64,000 nt of DNA from Ryuthela nishihirai (taxonomy: Eukaryota > Arthropoda > Arachnida > Araneae > Heptathelidae), in assembly GCA_038380435.1 (NCBI GenBank), contig JAWZYU010000122.1:434001-498000 (forward strand), written 5' to 3'. The position numbers were made by a program, and so were the translations under genes. Shown here piece after piece: positions 22,201 through 33,380 of the stretch; positions within the stretch are counted from its first letter, which is position 1; each line of letters begins with the position of its first letter. The notes below the pieces were generated by a model. It was not told the DNA's origin. It made no database searches and saw nothing but the letters and a program-made list of their open reading frames with translations.

Positions 22201-22339
22201 CAAATAAATAAAAGGAAAATAAAAAGAGAAATGTGCAAAATGAAAACATTTTACACAAAAGAAACAAAACTTAAAATAACGAAATTGTGAATGGCCAAAC
22301 TGGCCTCACATAAAAAGGATAACGACAAAAGGAAAATAA

Positions 22340-22580
22340 TCTGTGAGGAAACTTGCAAACCTGTACCCGGACCGTGGGCAAGGTTACTCACCTAAAGGCC
22401 TCAGAAAGAAGGGGAGACCTAGGATGCGGTGGGCAGACAATGTCAAACAGGACCTTATTAGAATTGGTGTGCAGTGGCCAGATGCAGCAGATGTAGCTCA
22501 GGACAAACTTGCTTGGAGAACTAAATTGCATTGTCTGGTTGGACCTCCATAGCCGATGGCTGCTGGAGGATGATGATGAA
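22340..22580 (+). mobile_element. RTE LINE 3' fragment
   Basis: It has the C-terminal domain end, KGLRKKGRPRMRWADNVKQD to LAWRTKLHCLVGPP with its TAG stop, followed by CCGATGGCTGCTGGAGGATGATGATGAACAATG, a short GATGAT tail. It is heavily 5'-truncated (about 0.2 kb of 3.55 kb), as expected for aborted reverse transcription. Confidence 0.9.
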
Positions 22581-22680
22581 CAATGTCACGTCATGCTAAA
22601 TAGTTAGTTAATGCTTAGCTGGTTAAGCAGTGTTAAATCATTATTATGCATGTACTATGGTCGATCACGAAAGATGTTCT

Positions 22681-22960
22681 GGGTTGGGTTGATTTACCTG
22701 CGAGCGGCACTTTTTTTGCGCACCATGGGCCAAATGGCCAGGTCACAAAGACCCCAAAGGTCCAGAGAAGATTGGGTAAGGGGACCAACAGGAACAGCTG
22801 TTTTGAGACAGATGGTAGCCTTCTGTAAAGGCCATCCAGCGTGTTCTTTAACGTGCACAGGGTATGGATCTCCCGCACACGGGGCCACGTCTTAACATTC
22901 CATCCAACGGATGACAGCCTTTCCAAGCCCATCGGTGTCCCCTACCGACTGTGGGCAGGA
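22681..22960 (-). mobile_element. SINE-A, missing its head, minus strand
   Basis: The 3' end (GTGCCGCTCGCAGGTAAATCAACCCAACC on the minus strand) and core (GTTAAAGAACACGCTGGATGGCC) are present. The copy stops before the tRNA-like head near 22960. Confidence 0.88.
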
Positions 22961-23883
22961 AGGGGAGTAAAGATTTTGTGTCTTAATAGTCGATCGCAGA
23001 GTCTAAAAGTTTGGTCCTCCCTGCTATAGAGCTTCATAGTTAGATTCCCGTTGAAATAGCATGGAAGATAATGTTATAGCTTTCTTTGAGTATAATATTG
23101 TTACTACCAATTAAAATATTTTCACTAATTCAAATATTGTGTTACATTAAAAAAATAGTGCTAGGTACAGTAGTAAAAATATCACTCATTTTCTTTGACC
23201 CGGACACTCTTGTGTCCCCCCCCCATCTCTTCTGAAACCAGTCTTGTACATATGACTAATGGAATGATATATGAGCTTTCTGAACTGCCCAACTATGTGT
23301 ATGAACCAGGTGCATTAAGCAATTGCGAGACCTGGAGCCAAGTTCCAAATGGGTGCACTGGAACAAAGTTCTAAATAAGAGACTTAGAGCTATATTCTAT
23401 ATTCCTTTTATCCTTGTAAACTAAAAAATGACGAAAATTGAACTACTTTTTGTAAAATCGTTAATTGACACAATAAAAAAATAACATTATTTTAAAACAA
23501 GCAAATAAACAGGAGGGGCTCTGTAGATCGGGAGAAGTAATTGAAATAAAATGATCATATAAATGTAAAGAGATAAGATATAAAGAGTCAATTCTGTACT
23601 GCAACATAAACTTTGCGCCTATTGCATTTAAAATTTTATCTTTAATTTATCTTTTAATTTAAAAAAATAATATTTTAATCTTTAATTTTTAGCAGATTTT
23701 CTATTTTATGCTTAATTAAAAAAATCGAGTATTAATATCAAAATTATCTTGCCTAAATCTGTTGCTTATGAATTTCCCTTAACAATAAATAAGTTGTGTT
23801 GCAATTAAATTATTAAATTAATTAAATAGAAGTGCTTTGGAAAAAATTTAAATTTTGTTCTTTAAAGAATTACCGTTAAATCA
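22961..23883. other. No recognised gene
   Basis: Strongly AT-rich, with no frame over 60 codons worth noting. Nothing nameable was seen. Confidence 0.5.
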
Positions 23884-24267
23884 GGGGCGGCGGTGGCTCA
23901 GTCGGTAGCGCGCCAGGCTCGTAATCTGTAGTTCCCAGGTTCGAGTCCCAGCTGGGTCAGCGTTGAGTTTTATCTCCGCAAAAATTCCCCGCCCTGCCCA
24001 CGGTCAGTAGGTGACACAAATGGGCTTGGATAACCCGCCGTCCGTCGGATGGGACGTTAAGCCGTGGCGTCGTGTGCGGGAAAGCCATACCCTGCGCACG
24101 TTAAAGAACACACTGAATGGCTTTGACGGGAGACTACCATCTGTCTCCCAACAGCCGTTCCAGTTAGTCTCCTCCCCCAACCTTCTCTGAGCCTTCGGGG
24201 TCCTTATAACCTGGCCATTTAGCCCATGGTGTGCAAAAAATGTGCCGCTCAGAGGTAAAACAACCCA
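23884..24267 (+). mobile_element. SINE-A, complete, with 12-bp target duplication
   Basis: Full copy from GGGGCGGCGGTGGCTCAGTCGG to AGAGGTAAAACAACCCA. ACCGTTAAATCA flanks it at 23872-23883 and 24268-24279. The tRNA-like A and B boxes are intact. Confidence 0.93.
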
Positions 24268-24849
24268 ACCGTTAAATCATATTATTGGGTAAACACTTGA
24301 AAATTTCGAATTTTAACGGATAATAATTTTCAATTGTAACACAATTATTTTTGAACATATTTTTCGTTATGGAGAGCTGAAATCATTATTCTCGTTGTAT
24401 CTCTGAAAAAGATTCTAGTTTATTGTATTTGATTAGCCATCTTTCTGATTCTTTACCATATGACTTTGAACAGATCGCTATATACTTACCATTAGCGTAG
24501 GTTAGCTGACCGCGGAACGGTGCTGCCCTCATGTGGCAAGTTCTGAAGCTTCCTATGAGCGCTTGCAAACACGGAGAATCGCAGAAATCGGCAGGGATTC
24601 CCATTAAGTAGTCACCGCTAGAAATTACAGTTTCCAGAGTAACCCAAACTGCAAAATAACCCTAAAAGATGTTCCATAATGCATATTTTTTTTCAGCTTT
24701 CTCAAAACAGCATTCTTAAACAAAAAATTTCAAGAAAAAAAAAACCCGGATAGGGGTTCTTGTTCTTTCTACTTCAGTTCAGTATTTTGACTCTCGTCTG
24801 CAATTACTACTTATATACTACTTATATACTAGTATATATATACATCGAA
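24268..24849. other. No recognised gene (one short minus frame of unknown meaning)
   Basis: A 72-codon minus-strand frame (24386-24604, starting MGIPADFCDSPCLQAL) has no recognisable domain. The sequence around it is AT-rich with A-runs. I do not call it a gene. Confidence 0.4.
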
Positions 24850-25390
24850 GAGTCAAAACATTATGACCACTGCCTAATATGATGTTGGTACTCCAGGTGC
24901 TACCAAAACAACTCTGGCATGGACGCTACAATATTTCTAAAGGTGTCTTGTGGTATCTACATAACTAGCAGATCCTTCAACTCTTATAAGTATGTGGTTG
25001 AGCCGCCGCAGATCGGATATGCTGTTCCAACACAAACCACAGATGCTCGATTGGAGTGATGTCTGGAGAATTTCAAGAAACCTGATCTGTAATGATGTTT
25101 AGATAGGTGGTAAATATCATAGTTTCCTGCACATGAATGACTGGACCCAGGGTTTCCCAGCAGAATATTGCCCAAAGCATTACATTTCCTCCACCAGCTT
25201 ACTTTCGTCCCACAGTGCATCCTGGTGCCAACAGTTCCCCAGGTAAACGACGCACACGTACAAGGCCATAAACATGGTGCAACAGGAAATGAGAACCAGC
25301 GGATCTTTTTCCAATCATTCAAGGTTCAGTTTTGATGATCTCGTCACCGTTGTAGGCACTTTCAATGGTTAACCGAGGTTAGCATAAACA
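24850..25390. repeat. Possible dispersed repeat beginning GTCAAAACATTATGACCA
   Basis: About 540 bp of mixed composition lies between AT-rich blocks. It begins with GAGTCAAAACATTATGACCACTG, which looks like the start of a repeat seen widely in animal genomes. The minus-strand frame 24984-25322 (MNDWKKIRWFSFPVAPCLWP) has no known domain. Family, ends and orientation are not established. Confidence 0.35.
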
Positions 25391-25419
25391 CTCGGAGCGG
25401 CCTGTGGCTATGACAGACT

Positions 25420-25570
25420 CGGTAGACTCGGTATGTACATGTCGGTAATGACAGACTCGGTAGTATAAAAAAACATCAATAGAAGAGATCTCGATCGGCG
25501 GAATAGTAGCTCAGACATTGGCGGAATAGTATCGGCGGAATAGTAGCTCAGACACCTGACATGCCACTAG
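25420..25570. repeat. Short local direct repeats at the outer duplication boundary
   Basis: GACAGACTCGGTAG occurs twice (about 25409 and 25451), with a further ACTCGGTA near 25425. GGCGGAATAGTAGCTCAGAC occurs twice (about 25497-25516 and 25533-25552). The outer edge of the large inverted duplication lies inside this cluster (about 25447). Confidence 0.7.
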
Positions 25571-25977
25571 GAGTCGTAGGTTTGTATCACATCCGGATCA
25601 AGTCGATTTTTCCTCTATGCCCTGAATAGTTCAGCCTACAGGTACTTTACCTGTGTTTGATTTTTATTTAAGAAATTGGTTTCATGTAGAAAAAGAAAAT
25701 ATATATATATGAAGTTTAAACATATTTATTCTACTGTTTAAAATATTTCCCCATAATATATATATTTTTGTGTATTGTAAATAGAAAGAATGGTTTAGGG
25801 GGACTTTTAGGTTTGATGTTTGATATGGTTTCTTCATTAGCCTGGTATAGAAAAATTATCACTTGTCGACGTCACATTTAATTGAGTTCTTAAGCATCAG
25901 ACTGAAACTGAAACATGACCAATATTTGACATTGAAGAAATCCTCAGATATTATACATTGCATTTTCACAGTTACGT

Positions 25978-26070
25978 AGTACATTTCCCTTAGATACCTT
26001 CACAATATACAGTACACTTCCCTTAGATACCTTCACAATATACAGTACATTTCCCTTAGATACCTTAAGA
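25978..26070. repeat. 33-bp minisatellite, 3 units (left arm)
   Basis: The unit TTTCCCTTAGATACCTTCACAATATACAGTACA is repeated at 25984, 26017 and 26050. The partner array in the right arm has four units. Confidence 0.9.
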
Positions 26071-26609
26071 CAGGGTCTCAGACATGTGGCCTTTGAACAC
26101 ATTTTGAGTATTCCACAACCAATATGTTTCATCATAATCATGGTAACAAACTGTGGCTTACTAACTTGGATCGACTGAGATGATTGAATCCATGTGAGTA
26201 TGCAGAATGTGTTCACCTTTAGCCCAAGATGGAATCACTATGAATAGAATTTAAGTTTATATTTTGGTGTTAAAAGTATGTAACATTAAAAAAAATTCTA
26301 ACTATATTTTTCTTGTTATTAAAATGAAATACCCTATAATGAAATGTTAGTGATTCAGCCTCCTATATGATTTAATTTTCAGACTCCTGACTTAGGGTTA
26401 CAGGCACGGTCCTAACGAAATAGTTCTGATTTAGCCAATTGGAAGAGAAAAACGTTACGACTTGTTCAACAGCTTATTCCCATTATGTAAAGAATCTTAG
26501 TTCTCTTACAGATAAACGTAGAAAACGTCGGTGTCTAAAAATGAGTAATAAATAGGGAAGCTGAAGGAGACTGGTAACATATATCATTATACACAGAATG
26601 GATAAATTA

Positions 26610-27063
26610 TTATATACACCACGATAAAAAATCGTATCCAGTCACGTGGAATGCTGAAACTGGCAAGGCCTTTAAATAAAGCAGATCTCTACGCAATGTA
26701 AACCAATCACGGAGTTCAATCATGGGAACTATCTTATGCACAACAATAACCATGTTATGCACAAAGACCATGCATTGTACCATGAAAAAATACGTTATGG
26801 CAGTCGACGTCCACATCCTGTTTCCTTTTTGGCTGCAAGGCACTGAAAGATTAGACTGCAGTTTGCAAAGGCCTTTCGTAATATTTTGGCTACATCTTTT
26901 GCATGTGATCTTTCCTGAACATCTTCTTGCCAGATGGCCAAATTTATGGCATTTAAGGCATATTGATGGGATTAGGAAATATCTCCTCACCTTGTATTTT
27001 GCTACTCAGATCGTGTTGCAGTATTCTAAAGTTTCCATCGCTTCACTTCATGGGACCTTGTAA
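26610..27063 (-). pseudogene. LINE ORF1-like CCHC knuckle remnant (left arm)
   Basis: On the minus strand: KVRRYFLIPSICLKCHKFGH then LARRCSGKITCKRCSQ, a CCHC knuckle (C-X2-C-X4-H-X4-C) followed by a second Cys pair. The (V)RRYF.P.P..C..C..FGH..RRC pattern is that of ORF1/gag proteins of non-LTR retrotransposons. Downstream the frame drifts into apparent nonsense (QNITKGLCKLQSNLSVPC), and the upstream part has stops. An almost identical copy lies in the right arm (42363-42807). No ORF2 is attached. Confidence 0.65.
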
Positions 27064-28154
27064 AACTTCTTCGTTAACACTTACCTTTCGTAGGACCTTG
27101 AAAAACGAAAAAAAGATTTCGCAATAGATTCATAGTACCTTATTAAATATACAATACATTCATAGTACCTTATTAAACATAACCGTGCAATATGCTCAAT
27201 CTAAAAATGTGAAATATGGATCGCAAAACTTAGGAGATTTAAAATCTCACAATTCTTTTAAGTTCAAATTGGGGTCAAATATCAATTTAACTGTGATACT
27301 GATGTGCTTCAATAATGAAACAAAAATGTTTTCTATTGAATGGAAGTTATATATGTTTGATATACGTTGCATTACCACCGATTAAAATATTTTTCTTTTG
27401 TTCCGGCAATTACTCTTTGCACTGGGTCTATCATTGCATCATTACGCCTCTACTCATCCATGACTTGTTGTTTTCTCTCCAATTAACAATAAAAGTTTTA
27501 GGTCATTGCCCTTAAAGCACATTTGTTTCAGTGATTTACCCATAAAAAAGGAATTTCACGAAAGCCCACCATCAAAAATATGAATAATTATATAAAGAGG
27601 AAAATCTTGTGTTTTTTAATAAGATAAAAATAATAATAATTATTTCATAAGTCATAATTATTTCATTAATTCATGTGAATTTAATTATGAAAACACGACG
27701 AAATTTCGTTATAAACAAATATAAAGGAAATAAAAAAATAAAATGTGTTGAACAAATTAAAAAACAATTTAAGAACATTTTATTAATCAGAACACTAAAA
27801 GTAACAAAGATCTTTTAGTATGAAACAGCTATTAACGGATACCACCTTTTTGTGAACACTTTCATTGGTCCACCTGCCAGAAACATTGAAATAACATATT
27901 AAATAACCACTCCAAAACGGACACTCTCCAATACGGATACGGCAAAACATGCTCCTTTCGTATTTTTGATCTCTCTCTGATGGAAACTTCGACAATCTTA
28001 GGTAAAAACTTTGGTTTTAATGAAAATATTATATTCTGTAAGTGAGCTGTACTCATTCAACAGACTGATAATCATTCGATGTACAAAGTATAATGATTTA
28101 TCTAACTAAAGTATCATCTAACCTGGCACTACCACTATATCCTGTAATGTTCAG

Positions 28155-28418
28155 TTGTGTTTTTTACATATGAGTGTGCGGTTATCATCGATTTCATGTG
28201 TGTGTAGGGAATTTATTGGTAGTTCAGAAGAATTTTACAGATCAGACCTTGAACGACTCAATATATCTCGAAAGTTGCTAATTTTAAAAGATAAAGTAGA
28301 AGTTGTAGAGGAAGTCGGGAAAGCAAAAGATGGATTTCGTAGCTTAGCTGATTATTTCAAAATAAGCAAAACTTCAGCATTATTAATCGTCCAAAAAGAG
28401 CACCTTTTTAAACAGTAG
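28155..28418 (+). CDS. CENP-B N-terminal/pogo-type helix-turn-helix fragment (left arm)
   Basis: An 87-residue frame. Residues from about 36 on read SRKLLILKDKVEVVEEVGKA, then FRSLADYFKISKTSALLIVQ and KEHLF. This matches the CENP-B N-terminal/psq helix-turn-helix pattern: R K.LTL.DK.EVI..VE.G......LA..F.ISK.T...I...K. Proteins with this domain are pogo/Tigger transposases and their domesticated relatives. The DDE catalytic domain is not present nearby, so this is a transposase N-terminal remnant or an isolated exon. The identical frame lies in the right arm on the other strand. It sits inside a possible TIR element. Confidence 0.55.
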   Translation: MCFLHMSVRLSSISCVCREFIGSSEEFYRSDLERLNISRKLLILKDKVEVVEEVGKAKDGFRSLADYFKISKTSALLIVQKEHLFKQ

Positions 28419-28853
28419 TGGAAAAATTTGAATGGAAGATAATAAGTACAATTTCTAATGGCAAATACACTTTAGTGAATAAATTGACTTTGAGTAATTT
28501 TGTCCTATGTGTAGTTAAGCAATTCCTATCTCTGGGTCTATTATTGAAACAAAGTACGTATTGAAAATGGTTGCAAAAATCTGTGTTATAATGTAATTTT
28601 AAAGCCTCATGTGAATAGTCAAATAAGTTTCGTAGGCGTTACAATAGTTCCTTAAAAAAACCTTTCGTATAGTGTCCACTGACGTAAATTTTAGAAACTG
28701 CTTTTGAATAGGAAAAAAGATTACCATCAATATATAAATCATGCTCTCCAGAAAATGTATCGAACGCAGATGAAATTGATCTGTTTTTTCCATCACAATT
28801 CCATAAACCCAATATGCTTTTGAGGGAAACATGGGTGGAGTAAAGTAGGACTG

Positions 28854-29150
28854 GGATGTTTTACCTCTGAGAGGTACTTTTCCGTAGACATTGTGCTAAA
28901 ATGGCCAGGCAACAAGAACCCAATGGTTCAGTTTATAGGGAAAAGATCTACTGAACAATTGTAACAAGAGAGATGGAAGCCTCCCGTCAGAGCAATGTAG
29001 AGTGTTCGTTAACATGCACAGAGTATGACTCTCCTGCACATGGGACAACTTAATGTTCATCTCTGACGAACAAAGGCTCATCCAAGCCTCTAGGTGTCCC
29101 CTTTCTGACCAGTTTAGGGTCAAGGTTTAACAGAAAAATCTCAATGTAGG
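28854..29150 (-). mobile_element. SINE-A, diverged, minus strand (left arm)
   Basis: The 3' end (AAGTACCTCTCAGAGGTAAAACATCCCAG on the minus strand), the core with GTTAACGAACACTCTACATTGC, and the segment AGGGGACACCTAGAGGCTTGG identify SINE-A at lower similarity than other copies. The head is missing. It is present in both arms, so it predates the duplication. Confidence 0.8.
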
Positions 29151-29371
29151 TAACAAAGGAATATCTCACATTACTGTTGAGTAGAAACATGACGGGCTTT
29201 CGTGAAATTCCTCTTTTCATGGGTAAATCATTGAAACTAATGTGCTTTAAGGGCAATGACAAAAAAAAAATTGCTAATTGGGGATCAAACAATAAGTCAT
29301 GGATGACTATAGGCGTAATGATGTAACTGTTGACCCAGTTACATAAAAAAGAGTGATTGCCAGAACAAAAA

Positions 29372-31662
29372 TAATGTCCTCACACAAGAATTCCACCATT
29401 ATAATTTAGATATTCTCGGCTTGCAAGAGACCAAATGGATAGATAAAGGTCAGATTCATAAAAAAAAAAACTTTAAATTTCTCTTGTCAGGGAGGGACGA
29501 CAATAAGCATCACCGAGGCGTTGGTCTGCTTCTCAGCAGACACGCTAGTGATGCTCTTCTAGGGTATGAGTGCATTAATGAAAGGTTTCTTACAGCAAAA
29601 TTTCAGACAAGCGTTAAAGACTTGAATGTTATCTGCTGTTATGCCCCCACTGAGGATGCCGATGAGGATGAGAAGGATAGGTTTTATGAACAACTTCAGG
29701 ATATTTTGAATTCTGTCAAGAAAGGAGATATTACCCTTGTTCTTGGTGACTTCAATGCCAAAGTTGGTACTGACTCTGGCCTTTGGGGAGGAGTAATGGC
29801 AATGGGCAACGTCTCCTACAGGTAAGCAAACTCAATGGATTCAGAATAACTAACACTTATTACAAACACCGCGACATACATAAGTACACATGGGTTTCAC
29901 CCGATGGGCTGCATAAGAATATGATTGATTATATATTAATTAACAGCAAATGGGCTAGTTCTGTTAGGAATGCCAGGTCATATAGGGATTGAAGGATAAA
30001 CAGGTATACAGGGATTGAAGGATAAACAAGGTAAGGTTATAGAAGGTGAGGATTCTGTCATGGCTAGGTGAGCTGAGCATTTCAGTGATATTCTAAACAA
30101 TGTGGTTAGTTCTATTTTCATTGTTTGCAATGTTGGCCCTATAACACAATATGAAGTTATTTTGGTTGTTTCTAAACTTAAACTGCATAAATACCCAGGG
30201 GTAGATGAAATTACTACGGAAATGCTTAGAACTGGGAATGTTTCGGTTACCACTTGGATGACTGAAATTTTGAATATCTTTTATGATAAAGGCATTGTTC
30301 CTAAGGATTTTACCAGAGCTATTATTATCCCTATTTTCAAAACAGTTCTTGTGATAACTATAGGGGTATCAACCTTCTCTCTATTCCAGGTAAAGTTCTT
30401 TCCATGATTGTGCTTAATAGAATTAAGAATCTGGTTGACAGTCAATTGCGTGATGAGCAATGTGGATTAAGAAGTGGTAGGGGATGTGTGGATCAGATAT
30501 TTTCACTTAGGCAGATTCTTGAGAAATGTTTAGAGTTTCAGAAACCTTTGGTTGCTAGCTTTGTTGATTATAAAAAGGCTTTCGACTCTGTTGATCGTCA
30601 TAATTGTGATTGATTGTGTGATCATATGGTATACCTGACAAGTTAATTAACATAATGAAAGCTCTCTATAATAACACTGAGTCGTGTGTGACAGTTGGTA
30701 AGGCTTGTAGCAATTGGTTTAGCATTACTTCTGGTGCTCGACAAGGGTGCATTTTCTCTCCTTTTCTCTTTAGCTTGGTTATCGATTATGTTAGGCGAAA
30801 TTCACTTCAAGGGAAAGATTTTGGCTTTAAATGGACTGGAGATACTAAAATTTCTGATTTAGATTATGCTGATGATTTAGCCCTTTTGGCAAATGATGTT
30901 GATTAGATGAACTCTTTCATTCGAGCTGTTGATGAAACTGGTAGTAGAGTTGGTTTGGTTACAAACAGAGAGAAAACTAAAGTGATGAAAATTGGTCAGG
31001 CAGGATGTGATTAAGTTACTCTGAATGGTTGCAGTCTTGGGCAGGTGTCAACAGTTTAATTATCTTGGGAGCTATGAAAGAGATACTGGTGATATGCGGC
31101 ATGAAATTAACAGACGAATAGGAATCTATGTATATATATATATATCTCTTTTAAGAATCTATGGAGAGTGTGGAGAAATAGGTGTATACACCTAAAGACT
31201 AAAATTAGACTGTATAATAGTTTGGTTCTTTCTAGGGTTAGTTATGGTAGTGAAACGTGGACACTTTGTTAGCAAGATGCAAGGAAACTAGATGCTTTTG
31301 ATTCCAGATGCTTACGCATCTTGGGCATTAGGTGGTTCAACTTTGTAACTAATGATGAGGTTAGGCAAAGAGTTTGCAACCTCATTTAAGCAGCATATTG
31401 TGCAGAGAGAGACTCCGTTGGTTTGGTCATGTTGCCCGTATGAATAATTATAGATTGGCGAATAGGGTAAAGGCCTCAGAAAGAAGGGGAGACCTAGGAT
31501 GCGGTGGGCAGACAATGTCAAACAGGACCTTGTTAGAATTGGTGTGCAGTGGCCAGATGCAGTAGATGTAGCTCAGGATAGACTTGCTTGGAGAACTAAA
31601 TTGCACGGTCTGGTTGGACCTCCATAGCCCATGGCTGTTTGAGGATGACAATGATGATGATG
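29372..31662 (+). mobile_element. RTE LINE, 5'-deleted, with internal deletion (left arm and spacer)
   Basis: It starts abruptly in the endonuclease (TCCTCACACAAGAATTCCACC), carries LVLGDFNAKVGTDSGLWGG and MIDYILINSKWASS, then jumps near 29990 from the endonuclease to the linker with a short duplicated patch (CAGGTATACAGGGATTGAAGGATAAA). Fingers, palm (DYKKAFDSVDRH), SGARQGCIFSPFLFSL and LDYADDLALLANDVD follow. Stops, small deletions and a TATATA insertion (about 31129-31145) follow before the C-terminal domain, with a GATGATGATGAT tail near 31650. The part from about 30566 on lies outside the duplicated arm. Confidence 0.9.
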
Positions 31663-33160
31663 ATATAGACATTGCGAAATCCAATAGAAAGTTTTAACTG
31701 GCATTACGGTTAGAGAGCTAGCTACTCTTCCAGCAGGGCATACTTCGTGTGCTGTTTTATGTTTAGCTGAGGCAGTGACTTTGATCTTAGTTGGCCATGT
31801 CCTTTTATGAGAAGGCCTGTACAAACTATGAGCACTTTCTGCGATAAGTCTCTGTTTAAGTTAAAATATAAGTTGTAAAGGAAAAATAATGGTGTGGAAT
31901 ACGTTTCAATAGGCTCTAACGCAGTCGTAGCAGGTTCAAATATTGTGGTATTAAACACTGATAAGGTCAACTTGAAGAAGAAAAAGATTAACGGACAATG
32001 TGAATCAAAATCCCAAAAATATATTAATGCATTAAATCACCATCAACACTAAAAGCTCCTAATGAAGCAAAACTACGATTTTGAACTAAAATTACGGTTA
32101 CTTAATTATAAACAGAGAGAAACTGTGAAAACGAGATATTATAAACAGAAAAGTTAATTATCTTTTCTTAGGAAATATTTATACATATATACATTTACTT
32201 ACTGCATCAAATTTATGAATCTGTTTCTGTTACACATATTTTATTTGCATGCCTTTATTTGTTCGACTTCGTCAAACTTGTCTCAACTCTCGTAAACAGA
32301 CACCTGTCCTTCTGTTCCACTGGTGTCCGCTTCAGGGAGGTTTCACTGCATTTTGTTTAAAGAAGCAAATCATCATTTCAACAATGTTAAGCATGATATA
32401 AGAGGATAATGCTAGGATTGAATATATGAGGTAAGTATCACTAATTCTATGAAGAAAATATTATACAACAGTGAAATTTGTATGGAGGTAAAGCAAACAA
32501 TAAAGCGGGGAAATGAAACGAAGGCTATGATGTTTCTCAAGGAGATGTTTCTCAAGGAGATTTAAAATCTCACATCACAAACGAAATACATATTTTTCTC
32601 TATTGGGAATGAAAGGGAAAAATAAAATATAACGATGATGAGAAAAAAAACAATAAAACAATAAGGCCAAAATAAATTGAAGTTCAAAATAAACAAATAA
32701 TGCTCTTATACAATTGCAACCTGACACCGTGACAATTGGACAAGATGAAATGAATCACTTCCCAGACAGTTGTATCAGCCAATATTGACAGATATTTAAA
32801 TTGTGTTATTATTGACATGATTAAGATATGTGGTGTTCAAAAAATAAGGAAGCTGACATTAGTTTGCTAAAAAATAAAAAGCAGCGCTGATGACTAAAAG
32901 CAATATTATCTTTAAAACATTCCATTTTTGCTTTTAGCACTAAAATTATTTAGATTGGGAAATATTAGAGATTTTTTTGAATAAATGGAATATATATTTA
33001 GTTAACAAGCATTTTATTTATGAGTATTTGTATTGTATGTATATTACCGAAATATACATATTTTTCTAAATATAAACAGCGGTTTAAGAAGAGGGATAAC
33101 GGTCAGATGCAGCGAGGCTCTCTCCCCCAAGTGAAGGCAGAAGAACCTTCGATCCATCGG

Positions 33161-33245
33161 ATGCGAGGGTGCACAAGGGCCCATTTAACCATCAATATTA
33201 CGAGGGTGCGAGGGTGCACAAGGGCTCATTCAACCATCAATATTA
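33161..33245. repeat. Tandem duplication, about 44-bp unit
   Basis: GCGAGGGTGCACAAGGGC followed by CATTTAACCATCAATATTACG is repeated directly as GCGAGGGTGCACAAGGGC, CATTCAACCATCAATATTACG. It is GC-richer than its surroundings. Confidence 0.85.
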
Positions 33246-33380
33246 CGTTGATAGATAGCAGTGACCAGACGGGTTCTAATCATTGGACCTTTTACGTGGA
33301 AAAGTAGAGTAGTATATTAGATTTAAAAAGTAAAGTAGATTATAATATAAGAAAATAAGAAATAAGAAGTAAAGTAGATT

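Larger units (their letters stand above)
27353..29371. mobile_element. Possible DNA transposon with ~200-bp terminal inverted repeats (left arm)
   Basis: The segment 27353-27572 (GCATTACCACCGATTAAAATATTTTTC ... GGAATTTCACGAAAGCCC) recurs reverse-complemented at 29190-29371. Within it, GTCATTGCCCTTAAAGCACATT.GTTTCA.TGATTTACCCAT is nearly unchanged. The right-hand repeat is cut off by the deletion at about 29371, but its full form is seen in the other arm (39962-40172). Between the repeats lie a CENP-B-type helix-turn-helix frame and a SINE-A. No target duplication was identified because both outer edges are rearranged. It could be a non-autonomous pogo/Tigger-like element, but 200-bp repeats are long for that family. 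Confidence 0.45.
25447..30565. repeat. Left arm of the large inverted duplication
   Basis: This arm is the reverse complement of 37790-43998. Spot comparison of 28420-28690 with its partner near 40680-40950 shows one substitution and one 2-nt indel in about 270 bp. The 87-residue frame at 28155-28418 is identical in both arms. The left arm lacks about 1.0 kb present on the right (38983-39985) at a junction at about 29371/29372, and lacks about 70 bp present near 42140-42215. It has one unit fewer of a 33-bp minisatellite. The RTE part is more diverged than the rest. Confidence 0.92.

Noticed and set aside
24386..24604. 72-codon minus frame as a small secreted protein gene
   Set aside because: No signal peptide, no splice context and no recognised domain. 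Its length is within chance for this composition.
25978..26070. Regularly spaced repeats considered as a CRISPR array
   Set aside because: Units are directly tandem without unique spacers, and the genome is animal.
28599..28832. 77-codon minus frame present in both duplicated arms (partner frames near 40530-40765)
   Set aside because: No domain, and different frames are open in each arm because of a 2-nt indel. Conservation here reflects the recent duplication only.
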